Positions 36,213 to 48,113 of a stretch of 64,000 nt of DNA are shown piece by piece. Origin of the DNA: Siphonodentalium dalli (lineage: Eukaryota > Mollusca > Scaphopoda > Gadilida > Siphonodentaliidae). A model generated the notes under the pieces. The model was given only the letters and a program-made list of their open reading frames with translations, had not been told where the DNA came from and did no database searches. The translations under genes were made by a program, and so were the position numbers. Position 1 is the first letter of the stretch. Each line of letters begins with the position of its first letter. Location of the stretch: positions 55,210,609-55,274,608 of the forward strand of contig CP136066.1 in the NCBI GenBank assembly GCA_032622095.1, written 5' to 3'.

Positions 36213-36671
36213 CCCTTTCAGTGCCAGGTCCGATTTTTGTATCAACCCATATACCCTGTGCCAATGCATTCTCTTATATATGCGAGTCGACCATATGTCG
36301 CCTCGCATATATAAGAGAATGCATTGGCCTAACAATTTTTCATCATTTGTTATTATTGTTTACAATTTTTTACAATTTTAATAATTTTTTCTTATATTCT
36401 TTAACAGACTTATTTTGTAAGTTTAGTGCCAGTGAATCTTACGTTTTTCATGGGCATCAAAATTATTACTATGAATACTTGGTGATAGTTTTGAGTTATA
36501 ACATGCCCCTAAGGTTTTATCCAGTTTGTTTTTAAATTCGCTATAGCATGCTTAAGCATACCCATAAAAAATTCAACCCAAATTTTTTTTTTTAAATTTT
36601 TTAATTTTTTTAGGGCAGATTTTACAGACCGTAAATTAGGGCCGATGAGATCGGCCCTGGCACTGAAAGGG
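36213..36671. mobile_element. Second TTAA element type, CCCTTTCAGTGCCAG termini, carrying one 69-nt hairpin
   Basis: Termini CCCTTTCAGTGCCAGG and CCTGGCACTGAAAGGG, flanked by TTAA at 36209-36212 and 36672-36675. Inside the right end GGGCCGATGAGATCGGCCC forms a small hairpin. At 36260-36328 there is a perfect family-type 69-nt hairpin with the family's left context (CCCTGTGCC) and part of its AT-rich spacer. Only the first six terminal bases are shared with the CCCTTTACCC family, so the hairpin module is held in common by elements with distinct ends. Confidence 0.8.
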
Positions 36672-36827
36672 TTAATGCATATCCGACATCAATGCATCAT
36701 TTGGGACCACGCTTGGGATAGAATATATCTACGCCATTCACTGTAAAGTATAAACCGTAATGTACGTATGCGTAACTTAACCTCTCTAATATTTGTAATA
36801 TTCCGGAGATGGCAGAATGGTTCTGGT

Positions 36828-37132
36828 TTCTACAGAGAGAGAGAGAGGGAGAGAGAGAAAGAGAGAGGGGAGAGAGAGAGAAAGAGAGAGGGGAGAGAGA
36901 GAGAGAGAAAGAGAGAGAGATGGGGAGAGAGAGAGAGAGAGAAAGAGAGAGGGGAGAGAGAGAGAGAGAGAAAGAGAGAGATAGAGGGAGAGAGAGGATA
37001 GAGAGATGGGAGAGATAAAGAGAGAGAGGGAGAGAGAGGTGAGAGAGATGGGAGAGAGCGAGTGGAGATATAGAGACAGGGGGAGAGGAGAGTTAGAGAG
37101 AGGGGAAAAGCAGAGAGATCTGATAGAGCGAG

Positions 37133-37202
<70 letters not shown>

Positions 37203-37245
37203 GGGAAGAGAGATATATAGAGAGGGAGAGGGAGAGGGAGATGGA

Positions 37246-37291
<46 letters not shown>
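36828..37291 (+). repeat. (GA)n-rich microsatellite, ~460 bp
   Basis: Imperfect GA repeat with GGGA interruptions, ending in a G-run. Arg/Glu-rich frames on + and Ser/Leu-rich frames on - (up to 184 codons at 36786-37340) are consequences of the dinucleotide repeat. Confidence 0.95.
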
Positions 37292-37296
<5 letters not shown>

Positions 37297-37479
37297 TAGT
37301 CCAGCGGGACGAGAAAACAGCAGGACACTGTTAATATCATGTATCTGAGGGAGGACCACGCCTGGGGTAGAATCCGGAATCGATTTTCGGGATGAACAAC
37401 TAGCTAGAGATATAAATCATAACTGTATACCACTGTCAACATGCTTTATACTAGCATCCACAGAATATTTCTCGAGTGA

Positions 37480-38310
37480 CTCAGACTCTCACTGAAATTC
37501 AATAGAAGATATAATTACTGTGGCGAAACAGGGGCTAATGGATCAGTATATCTTGCATTGTGCACGTACACATCCCACTCACCGAACTTCAATAGACGTT
37601 TTACCTATTGTGGCACATCAGGGATTAATTGATCAGTATATTGTATAGTGTTCATCTATACACATCCCTGGTTAAGTGGTGCTGCTAATTTGATATGATG
37701 TTGGCGGGTCTTGCTGAATTACTATTTGTATGGTGCTGGTAGGACAAGTTAAGGAAGAGTACCATTAATGTTTTCCAAAGTTGTCATTTTTTAGGTGTTT
37801 TGCTAATCCGAACGATTTTAACACAATTTAGAGAACTTATATATTTTAAAATAATTTAGTATTGGTGGCGCTGTATTGTGTTTGAAAAACGACAGGAACT
37901 ATGGCCGGTTTGCGACAACCATCACAGCCATTATCAAAAATATTTCACAATATAATTATACATGTTTGTGAATATTTTATAGACATAATGGCTTTTCTTC
38001 GATTTGTTCAGTTCATACAAAACATACAAAAATTTAAATAAAACAACGGTACGTTTTCTTAACATCATTCATCGCTTTTGCCTATCAGCAGAACCCACCA
38101 GCATCATAGGAAATCAGCAGGACCACTTAACCGGGGATGTGTACAGAGCCCACTCACTGAAATTCCATAAAGTTATAACTACTGTGGCACAAAAAGGCAT
38201 CAATGGGAGAGACGCACGTTTTGTATAAATCCAGCCGAAAATGGCAATATATTTTCAATAAAGAATTTCTCTGGATCTATCTGCATGGCGAAAAATCTCG
38301 AATTTAAAAT
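37480..38310. repeat. ~110-bp repeat units interrupted by a CCCTGG-type element
   Basis: Units with CTCACTGAAATTCAATAGA..ACTGTGGC..AGGG.TAAT.GATCAGTATA occur near 37485, 37580 and, beyond the element, 38150. The element 37659-38144 (CCCTGGTTAAGTGGTG ends, inverse CCACTTAACCGGGG) is a diverged relative of 2911-3450. Its TACACAT flanks also invert, so the target duplication cannot be read. Confidence 0.65.
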
Positions 38311-38409
38311 AATTCACTGATTGACTCGATGCACCGATGACAGTCACAATAATGTTTGAGACAGTTGCTCGCTCTTTTTTTTTCCATGCACACAGTGATC
38401 TGTGCTTAA

Positions 38410-38801
38410 CCCTTTACCCAACAAACCGGCCAGAACCGGCCAAATAAAGCTTCAACAGCCTAAAATATATTCGGTCTGTCTCAATAGAACCATACAAATA
38501 TGGATATCATTGGAACCGGCTCCTTGACCACATTGTGATAGTTACAGTTATACCCTGTGCCAATGCATTCTCTTATATATGCGAGTCGACCATAGGTCGC
38601 CTCGCATATATAAGAGAATGCATTGGCCTAAAAAAAATCTTTTTTTAACACTTTTTACCATTTTTTCTTACATTCTTTAACAATTTTATAATTTTTAATG
38701 TGTTAAGCCAATGCATTCTCTTATATATGCGAGGCGACCTATGGTCGACTCGCATATATAAGAGAATGCATTGGCACAGGGCCCTTCTGTTGGGTAAAGG
38801 G
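38410..38801 (+). mobile_element. TTAA MITE, best-preserved intron 2 copy
   Basis: CCCTTTACCCAACAAACCGG to TCTGTTGGGTAAAGGG, TTAA at 38406-38409 and 38802-38805, both hairpins intact. It is inserted in a dispersed repeat whose uninterrupted relatives are at 47225-47340 and 47590-47800 (AGTCACATTAATGTTTGAGA, then TCCATGCACACA), which confirms a real insertion. Confidence 0.88.
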
Positions 38802-39097
38802 TTAAAGGTTGTCTAAAGTAACATCAGGAAAAGTATATTATTTCAGTTTTACATTTATCGAAGCTATTTATGTTTACGCGATTGTTGAAGTTTCTAGTAT
38901 CAATGTTGTTTCATAAGTTGAATTTCGCCAAGGGAACGAAGTTTTTTACCTCACCGTCCCAAATGCAACATGTCATAGTTTGATAATGTCATCTCCACCA
39001 CGCCCATATGAGGTACCAGTAACATATAGTAAAATATCTGTAGTTCCACAAGTAACGGTGCTGCTGACATTTCACTTCAATTACATGTATGAATGGT

Positions 39098-41232
39098 ACT
39101 TACCTGTATGATTGATTATTACCTGTATGATTGATACTTACCTGTATGGTTGATTCTTACCTGTATGATTAATTCTTACCTGTATGATTGATTCTTACCT
39201 GTATGATTGATTCTTACCTGTATGATTGATTCTTACCTGTATGATTGATTCTTACCTGTATGATTGATACTTACCTGTATGATTGATACTCACCCGTATG
39301 ACTGGTACTTACCTGTATGATTGATTCTTACCTGTATGATTGATTCTTACCTCTATGATTGATATTCTTACATGTATGATTGATACTTACCTGTATGATT
39401 GATTCTTACCTGTATGATTGATACTTACCTGTATGATTGATTCTTACCTGTATGATTGATACTCACCTGTATGATTGGTACTTACCTGTCAGATTGATTC
39501 TTACATGTTGATTTATTCTTACCTCTATGATTGATTCTTACCTGTATGATTTATTCTTACCTCTATGATTTATTCTTACCTGTATGGTTGATTCTTACCT
39601 GTATGATTGATTCTCACCTGTATGATTGATACTTACCTGTATGATTGATACTTACCTGCATGATTGATACTTACCTGTATGATTGATACTTACCTGCATG
39701 ATTGATACTCACCTGTATGATTGATTCTTACCTGTATGGTTGATTCTTACCTGTATGATTGATTCTTATCTGTATGATTGATTCTTACCTGTATGATTGA
39801 TTCTTACCTGTATGATTGATTCTTACCTGTATGATTGATACTTACCTGTATGATTGATACTCACCTGTATGATTGATACTTACCTGTATGATTGATACTC
39901 ACCTGTATGATTGATTATTACCTGTATGATTGATACTTACCTGTATGATTGGTACTTACCTGTATGATTGGTACTTACCTGTAAGATTGATTCTTACCTG
40001 TATGATTGGTACTTACCTGTAAGATTGATACTCACCTGTATGATTGATTATTACCTGTATGATTGATACTTACCTGTATGATTGGTACTTACCTGTATGA
40101 TTGATACTTACCTGTATGATTGATACTTACCTGTATGCTTGATTCTTACCTGTATGATTGATTCTTACCTGTATGATTGATTATTACCTGTATGATTGAT
40201 ACTTACCTGTATGATTGGTACTTACCTGTATGATTGATACTTACCTGTATGCTTGATTCTTACCTGTATGCTTGATTCTTACCTGTATGATTGATTCTTA
40301 CCTGTAAGATTGATACTCACCTGTATGATTGATTATTACCTGTATGATTGATACTTACCTGTATGATTGATTCTTACCCGTATGATTGATTCTTACCTGT
40401 ATGATTGATACTCACCTGTATAACTGGTACTTACCTGTATGATTGATTCTTATCTGTATGATTGATTCTTACATGTATGATTGATTCTTACCTGTATGCT
40501 TGATTCTTACCTGTATGATTGATACTTACCTGTATGATTGATACTCACCTGTATGATTGATTCTTACCTGTATGATTGATACTCACCTGTATGATTGATT
40601 CTTACCTGTATGATTGATACTCACCTGTATGATTGATACTCACCTGTATGATTGATACTCACCTGTATGATTGATACTCACCTGTATGATTGATTCTTAC
40701 CTGTATGATTGATACTCACCTGTATGATTGATTCTTACCTGTATGATTGATTCTTACCTGTATGATTGATACTCACCTGTATGCTTGATACTTACCTTTA
40801 TGATAGATACTTACCTGTATGATTGATTCTTACCTGTATGATTGATACTTACCTGTATGATTGATTCTTACCTGTATGATTGATTCTTACCTGTATGCTT
40901 GATACTTACATGTATGATTGATTCTTACCTGTATGATTGATACTTACCTGTATGATTGATACTTACCTGTATGATTGATTCTTACCTGTATGATTGATTC
41001 TTACCTGTATGATTGATATTCTTACATGTATGATTGATTCTTACCTGTATGATTGATTCTTACCTGTATGATTGATTCTTACCTGTATGATTCATTCTTA
41101 CCTATATAATTGATTCTTACCTGTATTATTGAATCTTACCTGTATGATTCATTCTTACTTGTATGATTCATTCTTACCTGTATGATTCATTCTTACCTGT
41201 ATGATTCATTCTTACCTGTATGATTCATTCTT
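39098..41232 (+). repeat. 19-bp tandem array, about 110 copies
   Basis: Unit TTACCTGTATGATTGATTC with common variants (GATACTTACC, GATACTCACC, GGTACTTACC, TATGCTTG, GTAAGATTG, and CATTC at the right end). Variants are interspersed and in places recur as short phrases (for example GATTATTACC..GATACTTACC..GGTACTTACC near 39926, 40048 and 40190), indicating secondary block duplications. It lies in intron 2, about 3 kb before exon 3. No continuous frame runs through it. Confidence 0.95.
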
Positions 41233-41235
41233 GAT

Positions 41236-41742
41236 CATGCCATGAATCTCTAATATGGCTATCGCCCGTAGAGGTCATGTTCCACCAGTACAATTAAAAC
41301 CTGGGAACTTGTTGAAGTTTTGACAGGGAACCTTATATAGTCTAAAAAATAACGCGGGGAATATATTTCTTAGTTATAATCTGTTCAATAATCATGTACT
41401 TCACTGTATATGTGAAGTTCCCAACTCGAAATTTAACGATTTAAGTGAACTTGTGAGCGATTTTGCTTTGCGTCGCTTACAATTATGGAATTTCTCCTGG
41501 GTTCATGTGATATCGGCTAACAAAAGTCATAGAAAAGCATGCTATTTTGAGTTGGAACATCCACATACTGTAAAGTACATTATCAAGGAACAGGTAATAA
41601 CTAACAAATATATTCTCCGCATTATTTTTTCGACTTTATAAGGTTCCCTGTCAAAACTTCTAAAAGTTCTAAGGTTTTGTACTGGTGCATAGCATATATG
41701 ATATCTAAGGGGTTAGCCAGAGTAGAGATTCGTGGCATGATT
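41236..41742. mobile_element. ~500-bp fold-back element at the end of the 19-bp array
   Basis: ATCATGCCATGAATCTCTA pairs with TAGAGATTCGTGGCATGAT; CCAGTAC.ATTAAAACCT, AGTTTTGACAGGGAACCTTA and AATAACGCGGGGAATATAT are matched by the inverse sequences at 41600-41690. After the right end GATTGATTCTTGCG resembles an array unit, so the element appears to have inserted into the array. Confidence 0.7.
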
Positions 41743-42159
41743 TAGATTGATTCTTGCGAAATAATTGCATGCTATTTACAGGCAAATTTCAGTAACACGT
41801 CGCTACAGGTGGAACTATAGAGTTTTTTTCATGTATCTAGCTGGGGTACATATATATATATATGCATGTTCCGTTCATATTCTGACATATCGTTTTCTAC
41901 GACGGAATGCCTGCAAAACATACCGTGAAAACTTTGCGAGTGTATGTATACACACATACAGGGGTCATTATATGTACAAACCAAATATTATTTGAACAAA
42001 ATATGACCTTAAATAGGTTACTGACCAAACAAGCATATAGCTCGCAATGCCATTCATTACAAAATGTACAAGCCGCGTATTTGTGTTTAGCCTATAGACA
42101 CCGATTAACTGAATCTCATAGACATGTAGGACATACGTGGACCTTATCTATCTATTTAA

Positions 42160-42404
42160 AGAGGTACACTAAATCCGGCAATTTATGGGACCATCTCCTT
42201 TTATACTCAACAGAATATATACAACAAATGAATGAATTTGACCAATGGATGAGTGCAAAATACACTCATGTGCTCTGTGAACGATGCAGACAACATGGTA
42301 ATTATAATGAAAATGAATTTATTGCATATATTTGTTGCATATATTCTGTTGAGTATAAAAGGAGATCTTCCCATAAATAGCCGTATTTAGCGTACATTAC
42401 CCCT
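42160..42404. mobile_element. AGGGG inverted-repeat element, short copy
   Basis: Starts AGAGGTACACTAAATCCGGC after TTAA (42156-42159) and ends GTACATTACCCCT before TTAA (42405-42408). It lacks about 100 bp of the centre compared with 28183-28532. The 157-codon frame at 41907-42380 runs into it and is not a gene. Confidence 0.75.
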
Positions 42405-42754
42405 TTAAATAGCGACATCACCATTTGGGAAGAATGTTTTGGCATTTGCTCAAGTGTTGGGGCGATTCAACCATATCTCGTGAAGATAAGTGCCATTTAA
42501 CTGTCGTATGGCCAGACAGTACAGCACTGTTTATGATTAATCAATAGTTATATAAAGTATGCATGTCCGTTCACGAAGGTGTTTGTTGCCAAGGGGGATC
42601 GATGACTGTTCGTTTTCTGATCGCTTAATTAATTATTAAATGCGACATCGATTTCACCAGTGTTGCTTTCAGCAGAACACAGCGTACCTATCTGTGTAAC
42701 ATGAAACACACCTGACAAACTTATCCTGCTATAATTACACTCTGTAATTACTTA

Positions 42755-43227
42755 CCTTACTCGTATTTATATTATTCGCCCAGTTTTGAATTCGCGCACT
42801 TTGAATTCGCACACTGTGCGACAGCAACACCAGCAACAACATTTTTTAAATGCCGCTCCAGTTATCAGAATCGATCAATTGCTCAAAAATGATGCTAACC
42901 ACAGTCAACTATAGTATAACATTTCCCAAAACCTGTTATTTGTCAACATTTTGTTCAACGAAATTTTGCCGTTTATTTCTTACAAGTATTGCAATATCTA
43001 AGACTTTACCATGCCTTACATATGAATAATGATGTTGAGAATGCTTGCCCGCATGTCAGTATATATACTTATCTATACGCAATCCAACCGTCTGTAATGT
43101 ATGTACATTTAACTCAATAACATAGCTGATTTCCCCTTCTATTGGGTATAAACTCAGGAGTCGTACTATTTTTCGCTCAGTTTTAACTTCGAAAAATAGT
43201 ACAGTGTGAATTTAAATACGAGTAAGG
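42755..43227. mobile_element. Element with CCTTACTCGTATTTA ends
   Basis: CCTTACTCGTATTTA at the left and TAAATACGAGTAAGG at the right, with CAGTTTTGAATTC / GAATTT and ACTATTTTTCG..CGAAAAATAGT inner pairs. No coding content. Superfamily not assigned. Confidence 0.55.
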
Positions 43228-43254
43228 ATATTATACGGTTCAGACCCAAATGCA

Positions 43255-43352
43255 TGCATGAACGTATGTATGTATTTACGTACGTATGTACGTACGTATG
43301 TATGTATGAGTGTATGTATGTATGTATGCATGTATGTATGCATGCATGCATG

Positions 43353-43386
<34 letters not shown>

Positions 43387-43735
43387 TGTTTGTATGCATG
43401 TTTGTTATAGGCTCGAAAACTACTCGAACGATCCCACTCAAATTCGGTATGTAGGCCTACTTTGATCCCGGGAACAATATGGGGGGGTCCAATTCCACCT
43501 GCGACCGTGTCCTTGATCTTGACCCTCACCTCGCTATATACGCTCATATAGGCATCTTTCTGGACTTCGACCGATCAGACTCAAATTTGGTACATAGGCC
43601 TACTTTGATCCCGGGAACAATATGGGCGGGTCCAATTTCACGTGCGACCGTGTCCTTGACCTTGACCTCGACCTCGCTCACACACGCTCATATAGGCATC
43701 TTTCTGGAAGACGAAGTCGGGCACATCAGCTATAG
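43255..43735. repeat. TATG microsatellite followed by two ~136-bp repeat units
   Basis: (TATG)n with CG interruptions spans 43255-43408. It is followed by two units containing TAGGCCTACTTTGATCCCGG, GTGTCCTTGA and CTCATATAGGCATCTTTCTG (43440-43590 and 43590-43715). The His/Tyr/Ile-rich frames on both strands come from the microsatellite. Confidence 0.85.
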
Positions 43736-44184
43736 TTATATGTATATTTACATAGCCCGTCTGTGTTACAGTAAATCCTGTTCGGTGATTGGTTAACTAC
43801 CAACTTGGTCGTCCGTTTCATACACCAATAATACACAGACCGTGACACGAACACGACGCCTCGTAACGTATAATACAATTGAGTCAACAATATCTTACGA
43901 CCCGTGAATAAACAACTCGAATTATAACATAAAGTCACATTAAAAATTGAAATTCGTCGAAGCGGCATACAATTAATATTTTAGTAGTTCTTTTACAACC
44001 CAACAGAGTATGTATATCAGGAGCGCCAATTCGATTTTATTGCAGAATACAGAAGTATTTTGTATTGTTTGAATGTGTTACAATGTGAAGGTAAAATTGT
44101 TAGGCTGATGCATTTATTAACCTAGACTGTGCGATGGGGTGCACTTACTTTATTAGTAACCCTTACACTTGTGATCTTTTACAG

Positions 44185-44309
44185 AGATTTTAAACTACGA
44201 CTTAAGCGCGATGAGAGCGTTTACCATCCTGGAATCGTCATAATGACGTCAGATGGTCCCGCAGATGTCTCAGTGGACAGAGCTTACAGAGGACACATAG
44301 AAGGACAGA
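44185..44309 (+). CDS. ADAM10: Exon 3 of ADAM10-like metalloprotease: prodomain
   Basis: Completes residue 75 (AG+A, Arg), codes 76-116 and ends with one base of codon 117. Acceptor TGATCTTTTACAG, donor A|GTAAGA. The peptide begins DFKLRLKRDESVYHPG, then VDRAYRGHIEGQ. Known ADAM10 prodomains have F-x-L-R-x-KRD near this point and Y-x-GHI-x-G further on, and both are present with about the right spacing. Phase 2 in and phase 1 out agree with exons 2 and 4. In the track of open frames this exon is hidden in a slightly longer frame (44129-44353), whose extra codons at each end are intron. Confidence 0.88.
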
Positions 44310-44848
44310 GTAAGATTAACAACCCGCATAATGTCCGCGCCCCCATGATTTAAAGGGACACACGACATTCAAAGTGGGTTCATGTGAAATAATATAAATT
44401 TCATAAAGCTCTTATTAGCAACTATCATTAAGGGAAATCTAGCTCACATGTATTCACTGAGATGGAATGCTCCCATCACACCCACGACAATAATATATCA
44501 ACAAATTAAACATTTATACTTTTTTACAATAATTATAAAAAGTTAGATACAATAGCAATAATATATCAAACATACAATTTATAATTTATATTCAATAGAA
44601 TAAATCTCAAGTTGTTGACCATCATATTACATATACACTTTTGTATGTACACTTTTGTATGTACACTTTTGTATGTACACTTATGTATGTACACTTATGT
44701 ATGTACACTTATTTTTGAGATATGCATATCAGGATCCTAATAAAAATATTAAAACAAACAAACTATCATTAACACGTACATAAAAAACCAGTTGTGTTTT
44801 ATCTTATTTCCATTGTTATTAACTCTCCAATAATGCAACGATGATATT
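44310..44848. other. Start of intron 3 with a 15-bp repeat
   Basis: AT-rich. TGTATGTACACTTTT-type units of 15 bp repeat about five times at 44630-44711. Otherwise nothing recognised. Confidence 0.6.
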
Positions 44849-45390
44849 GGCTGCGGACACACGTATCACAGTAGCTATGGCATAGCAGTTGTGGCAATTT
44901 ATGATGGTGGAGTTTGGTGACAATTGATCATCATAATTAATATGCTATAGCCAGCCATGTTGCCCGCTGAGTTTCCGCACAATGAGTCGACTAGACCAAT
45001 TAACCCATTGCGTTTCACCAAGGTTGATCTCTACTCTGATCTCACGTTTTGTTAAATTGTATTCGCTACGATATATAATTGCACGATCGATCGTCCAGAA
45101 TTGTGTTTGACCGTGGCCAGGTTAACAAGTGGACTTGTGTATTAGCATGCAAAATATAACACTGCGAGTTGAGTAAAGATCAACAGCGAAAAGACATTCA
45201 GATACCTCCTTGAGAGATCAACCGTCGCTGTTCGCTGGTAAAGCTTGGTATACTCATTGTGCGAACTTGCAGAGGGCGACATGGCTTGCTATGGAATATT
45301 AATTATGACGACCAATTGTCACCAAATTCCACCATTATAAATTGTCACACCTACTATGCCATCGCTACAGTGGTACCTCTGTCCGCAGCC
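44849..45390. mobile_element. GGCTGCGG inverted-repeat element (copy 2)
   Basis: Termini GGCTGCGGACACACGTATCA and GTACCTCTGTCCGCAGCC, flanked by ATT on both sides (44846-44848, 45391-45393). Interior shares AACCTTGGTGAAAC-type sequence with copy 1 but in the opposite orientation, and contains an extra segment near 45180-45260 that repeats the same motif. Different 3-bp flanks in the two copies support true target duplications. Confidence 0.75.
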
Positions 45391-45765
45391 ATTGTTTATT
45401 ACAAAACCAGTGTTATCTAAACAATGAAATTATCGATACAAGTCCATATAGTGCAACGTTTAATTAAAACTTGACGATACACATTTGAAACGGTCAAAGC
45501 ACTGACAAATATTCTGAAAATCATATTCAGACTAAAATATTTGAACTTACTACACAATTAGCGATGTTTGTTGACAAATCACTGTAACAGTTTTGTTTAC
45601 ATAATAATTGTTTCAACACGCGAAATTTCGTTGGAGAACTATCAATAATAAATATAAGAACAAAGTTTATCTCTCTCCATCTTCTTCTCAGTGGTGATGT
45701 TTTTACAGATTTGTATATATTTTGCACGTTTACCCACTGCGAGTATATACCTTGGTCCCTTTATA

Positions 45766-45887
45766 AGAGATAAGCGTACTTTTTCTCTTCTAGATATTCG
45801 GATAGTTTGTAAGGCGACAAGTTCACAAACTCTTTTCAAGCTCGAATCCCCGAATACACAACGAAACAGTGTACGCTTATCTCCCTT
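45766..45887. repeat. ~120-bp fold-back
   Basis: AGAGATAAGCGTAC at the left pairs with GTACGCTTATCTC at the right; inner ATTCGG / CCGAAT and GTTTGT / ACAAAC also pair. It is probably a small inverted-repeat element, and produces antiparallel open frames on both strands. Confidence 0.55.
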
Positions 45888-46343
45888 GTAATTCACTACA
45901 CAAAGAACAAAATTACAAGAAACAACACGAAAAACACGTTTTATCGTCGTTATACGCAATTAAGTGATGTCTACCCCCCCCCCCGCATCGAATATCTGGG
46001 TAAGTTCAATGGAGCTAGTTGGAACAACATCCGAACAACTTCCTGTTAAAGACATATTATGGACTTGGTCGTGTGCTTGAAACTGGTAAGTTAGTATTCA
46101 GGCGCTATGCCATCTGGAGGAATGCAGTATTCTACTAACATCGTCGAAAATCTCAAGCAAATCGACTGTACCACACCAAAGAAAACATCGTCCGAATGTT
46201 TACTTCTCACTTCGGGACGCAACTATCGGCGATAAACTAATGAAAACGATGTCGCCATCGAGAGTCAGTGCATTTAATTAATATATAGGAATGAGAGTGT
46301 GTGTCAATTTGGATATTATATTTACGAAAATAACTATTTTGAG

Positions 46344-48039
46344 CAGGGGGAGGGGGTAGTAAAAAAATTCCAGGAAGGTATGCCGTTTATTTTGCATCTG
46401 GAATTTTCGGGGACCCACCACCCCCAAACCTGAAGAAAAAAAAAATTCTACTCCCAATTTTTTTACACCCACCCCCCAAATTTCACTAAAATTGGTCTAA
46501 AATCGCATAAAACTCTACTGATATCACTCATATGACTGGGAATGATCTCAATTAGTTCAAATAACAGTTTAACCTATTTCAAAAGCTGTTTTAATTGAAA
46601 ACAAAATGTTTTATATATTGCTGATCATCTGTAAACTTAGGTCATTGTGCAGAATGCAAAATATTTCATACTTTCTGACTATTTCCTGTTTAGTCTGTCA
46701 ATCAGCCCATTATCTAACATATTCCACACCACTTATGTTAGTCTACTGGAGCAACTTACTTCTATTATACTAAACCAGCTGAAACAGGCTCCTTTGGGAA
46801 CATATATTCAGCATCGGAGATACCTGTGGGACTTGGCACTCATTTTGATCTTAGACAGAGCCTTCATTTAGCGGCAGCCCCTTTGTGCGCTTCAAGCACA
46901 TTTGATCATGAAACATTTTGATTTATATATATTGTTTTGATATATATTTTTTAAAGATTGAATTCCTTGTTCAATTTAACAAAACCAATTTTTTTTTTTT
47001 TTATTAATTTAAAAAAACAAACTAATACCATTATAACATCCGCCAGGGTACTCCGAGTCACCACACCAAATTTGGTTGAACTCGGTCCAGGGGTCTGAGA
47101 GAAAAATCTGGACAGATCCTACTTGTTTATATATATAGATGACAAGCAGTTACATCACTATAACAGACTTGGATACTTTAGATCTTGTGAGAGATCATCT
47201 GAGTTGAAAGACATGCAAATAGTTCACTGATTGGCTTGATGCACTGATGACACGATATTTTCTACCCATTGATAGTCACATTAATGTTTGAGACAGTTAC
47301 TCGCTCCTTTTCCATGCACACAATTATCTATGCATTATTTACATCAGGACAAGTTTACTTATATATGCAAACTCAGTCATTGTACAGGATACACACAATT
47401 CCATCATTTCTAACCATTTCCCGATTAGTCTGTCAACCAGCCCATTATCTGGCATTATGCCTTAACACCTTTGTTAGTCTACTGGAGCAACCTCTGTTAT
47501 AATAAATGATAAACAGTCACTATGCCAGACTTGGATATTTTAGGTGTTGTGAGAGTAACCGATCATATGAGTTGATAGACATGCAAATATTTCACTGATT
47601 GGCTTGATGCACTGATGAACAGTGTGATGACAGTTATATTCTAGCCATTGATAGTCACATTAATGTTTGAGACAGTTGCTCGCTCTTTTTTCCATGCACA
47701 CAATGATCTAGGCTTTAGTTACATCAAGACAAGTTTATTTATTTCAGTTTTACAAAGGGTGTCGGAAAGGAATTTTTTCACCACACCGCCCCATATTCAA
47801 CATGCCATAGCTTAATGTCATATCCACTGAGACCCATATGAGGTCACAGTAACATAAATATGGTGTTTTTGCAGTTTTAAATCCTTATAATATGTTTTAA
47901 ACTGTTACAAATGTCAAATAAGGGCACAAAAGGTCTTTAGTAAAAAAATTGCATGAGGTTGTAAAAAACCCGTTTTTTGTCCCTCGGGCCACCCACCACC
48001 CCGGCATACCTTCCTGCAATTTTTTTACTACCCCCCCTG
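46344..48039. mobile_element. hAT-like 1.7-kb non-autonomous element
   Basis: Left end CAGGGGGAGGGGGTAGTAAA and right end TTTACTACCCCCCCTG, with inverted similarity for about 45 bp (AAATTCCAGGAAGGTATGCC / GGCATACCTTCCTGCAATTT). TTTTGAG is present immediately outside both ends (46337-46343 and 48040-48046). CAGGGG termini and a 7-8 bp target repeat are hAT-like. The interior holds two tandem units with GTCTACTGGAGCAAC and TTCACTGATTGGCTTGATGC, plus the inverted TATATATA-type repeat at 46970-47145, and no transposase. Confidence 0.6.
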
Positions 48040-48113
48040 TTTTGAGCAAGATTATTCTTCATTTCTATTTGATCACCTACCGGAGTGTTTTATATCACAT
48101 ATGACGACTGAAT

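Noticed and set aside
36786-37340. 184-codon Ser/Leu-rich - strand frame
   Set aside because: Pure product of the GA dinucleotide repeat; equivalent Arg/Glu frames exist on the + strand.
39098-41232. CRISPR array
   Set aside because: The 19-bp units are contiguous without unique spacers and the DNA is eukaryotic; it is a minisatellite. The same applies to the 60-bp, 64-bp and 31-bp arrays.
41907-42380. 157-codon + strand frame
   Set aside because: Runs from unique DNA into the AGGGG inverted-repeat element; no motif.
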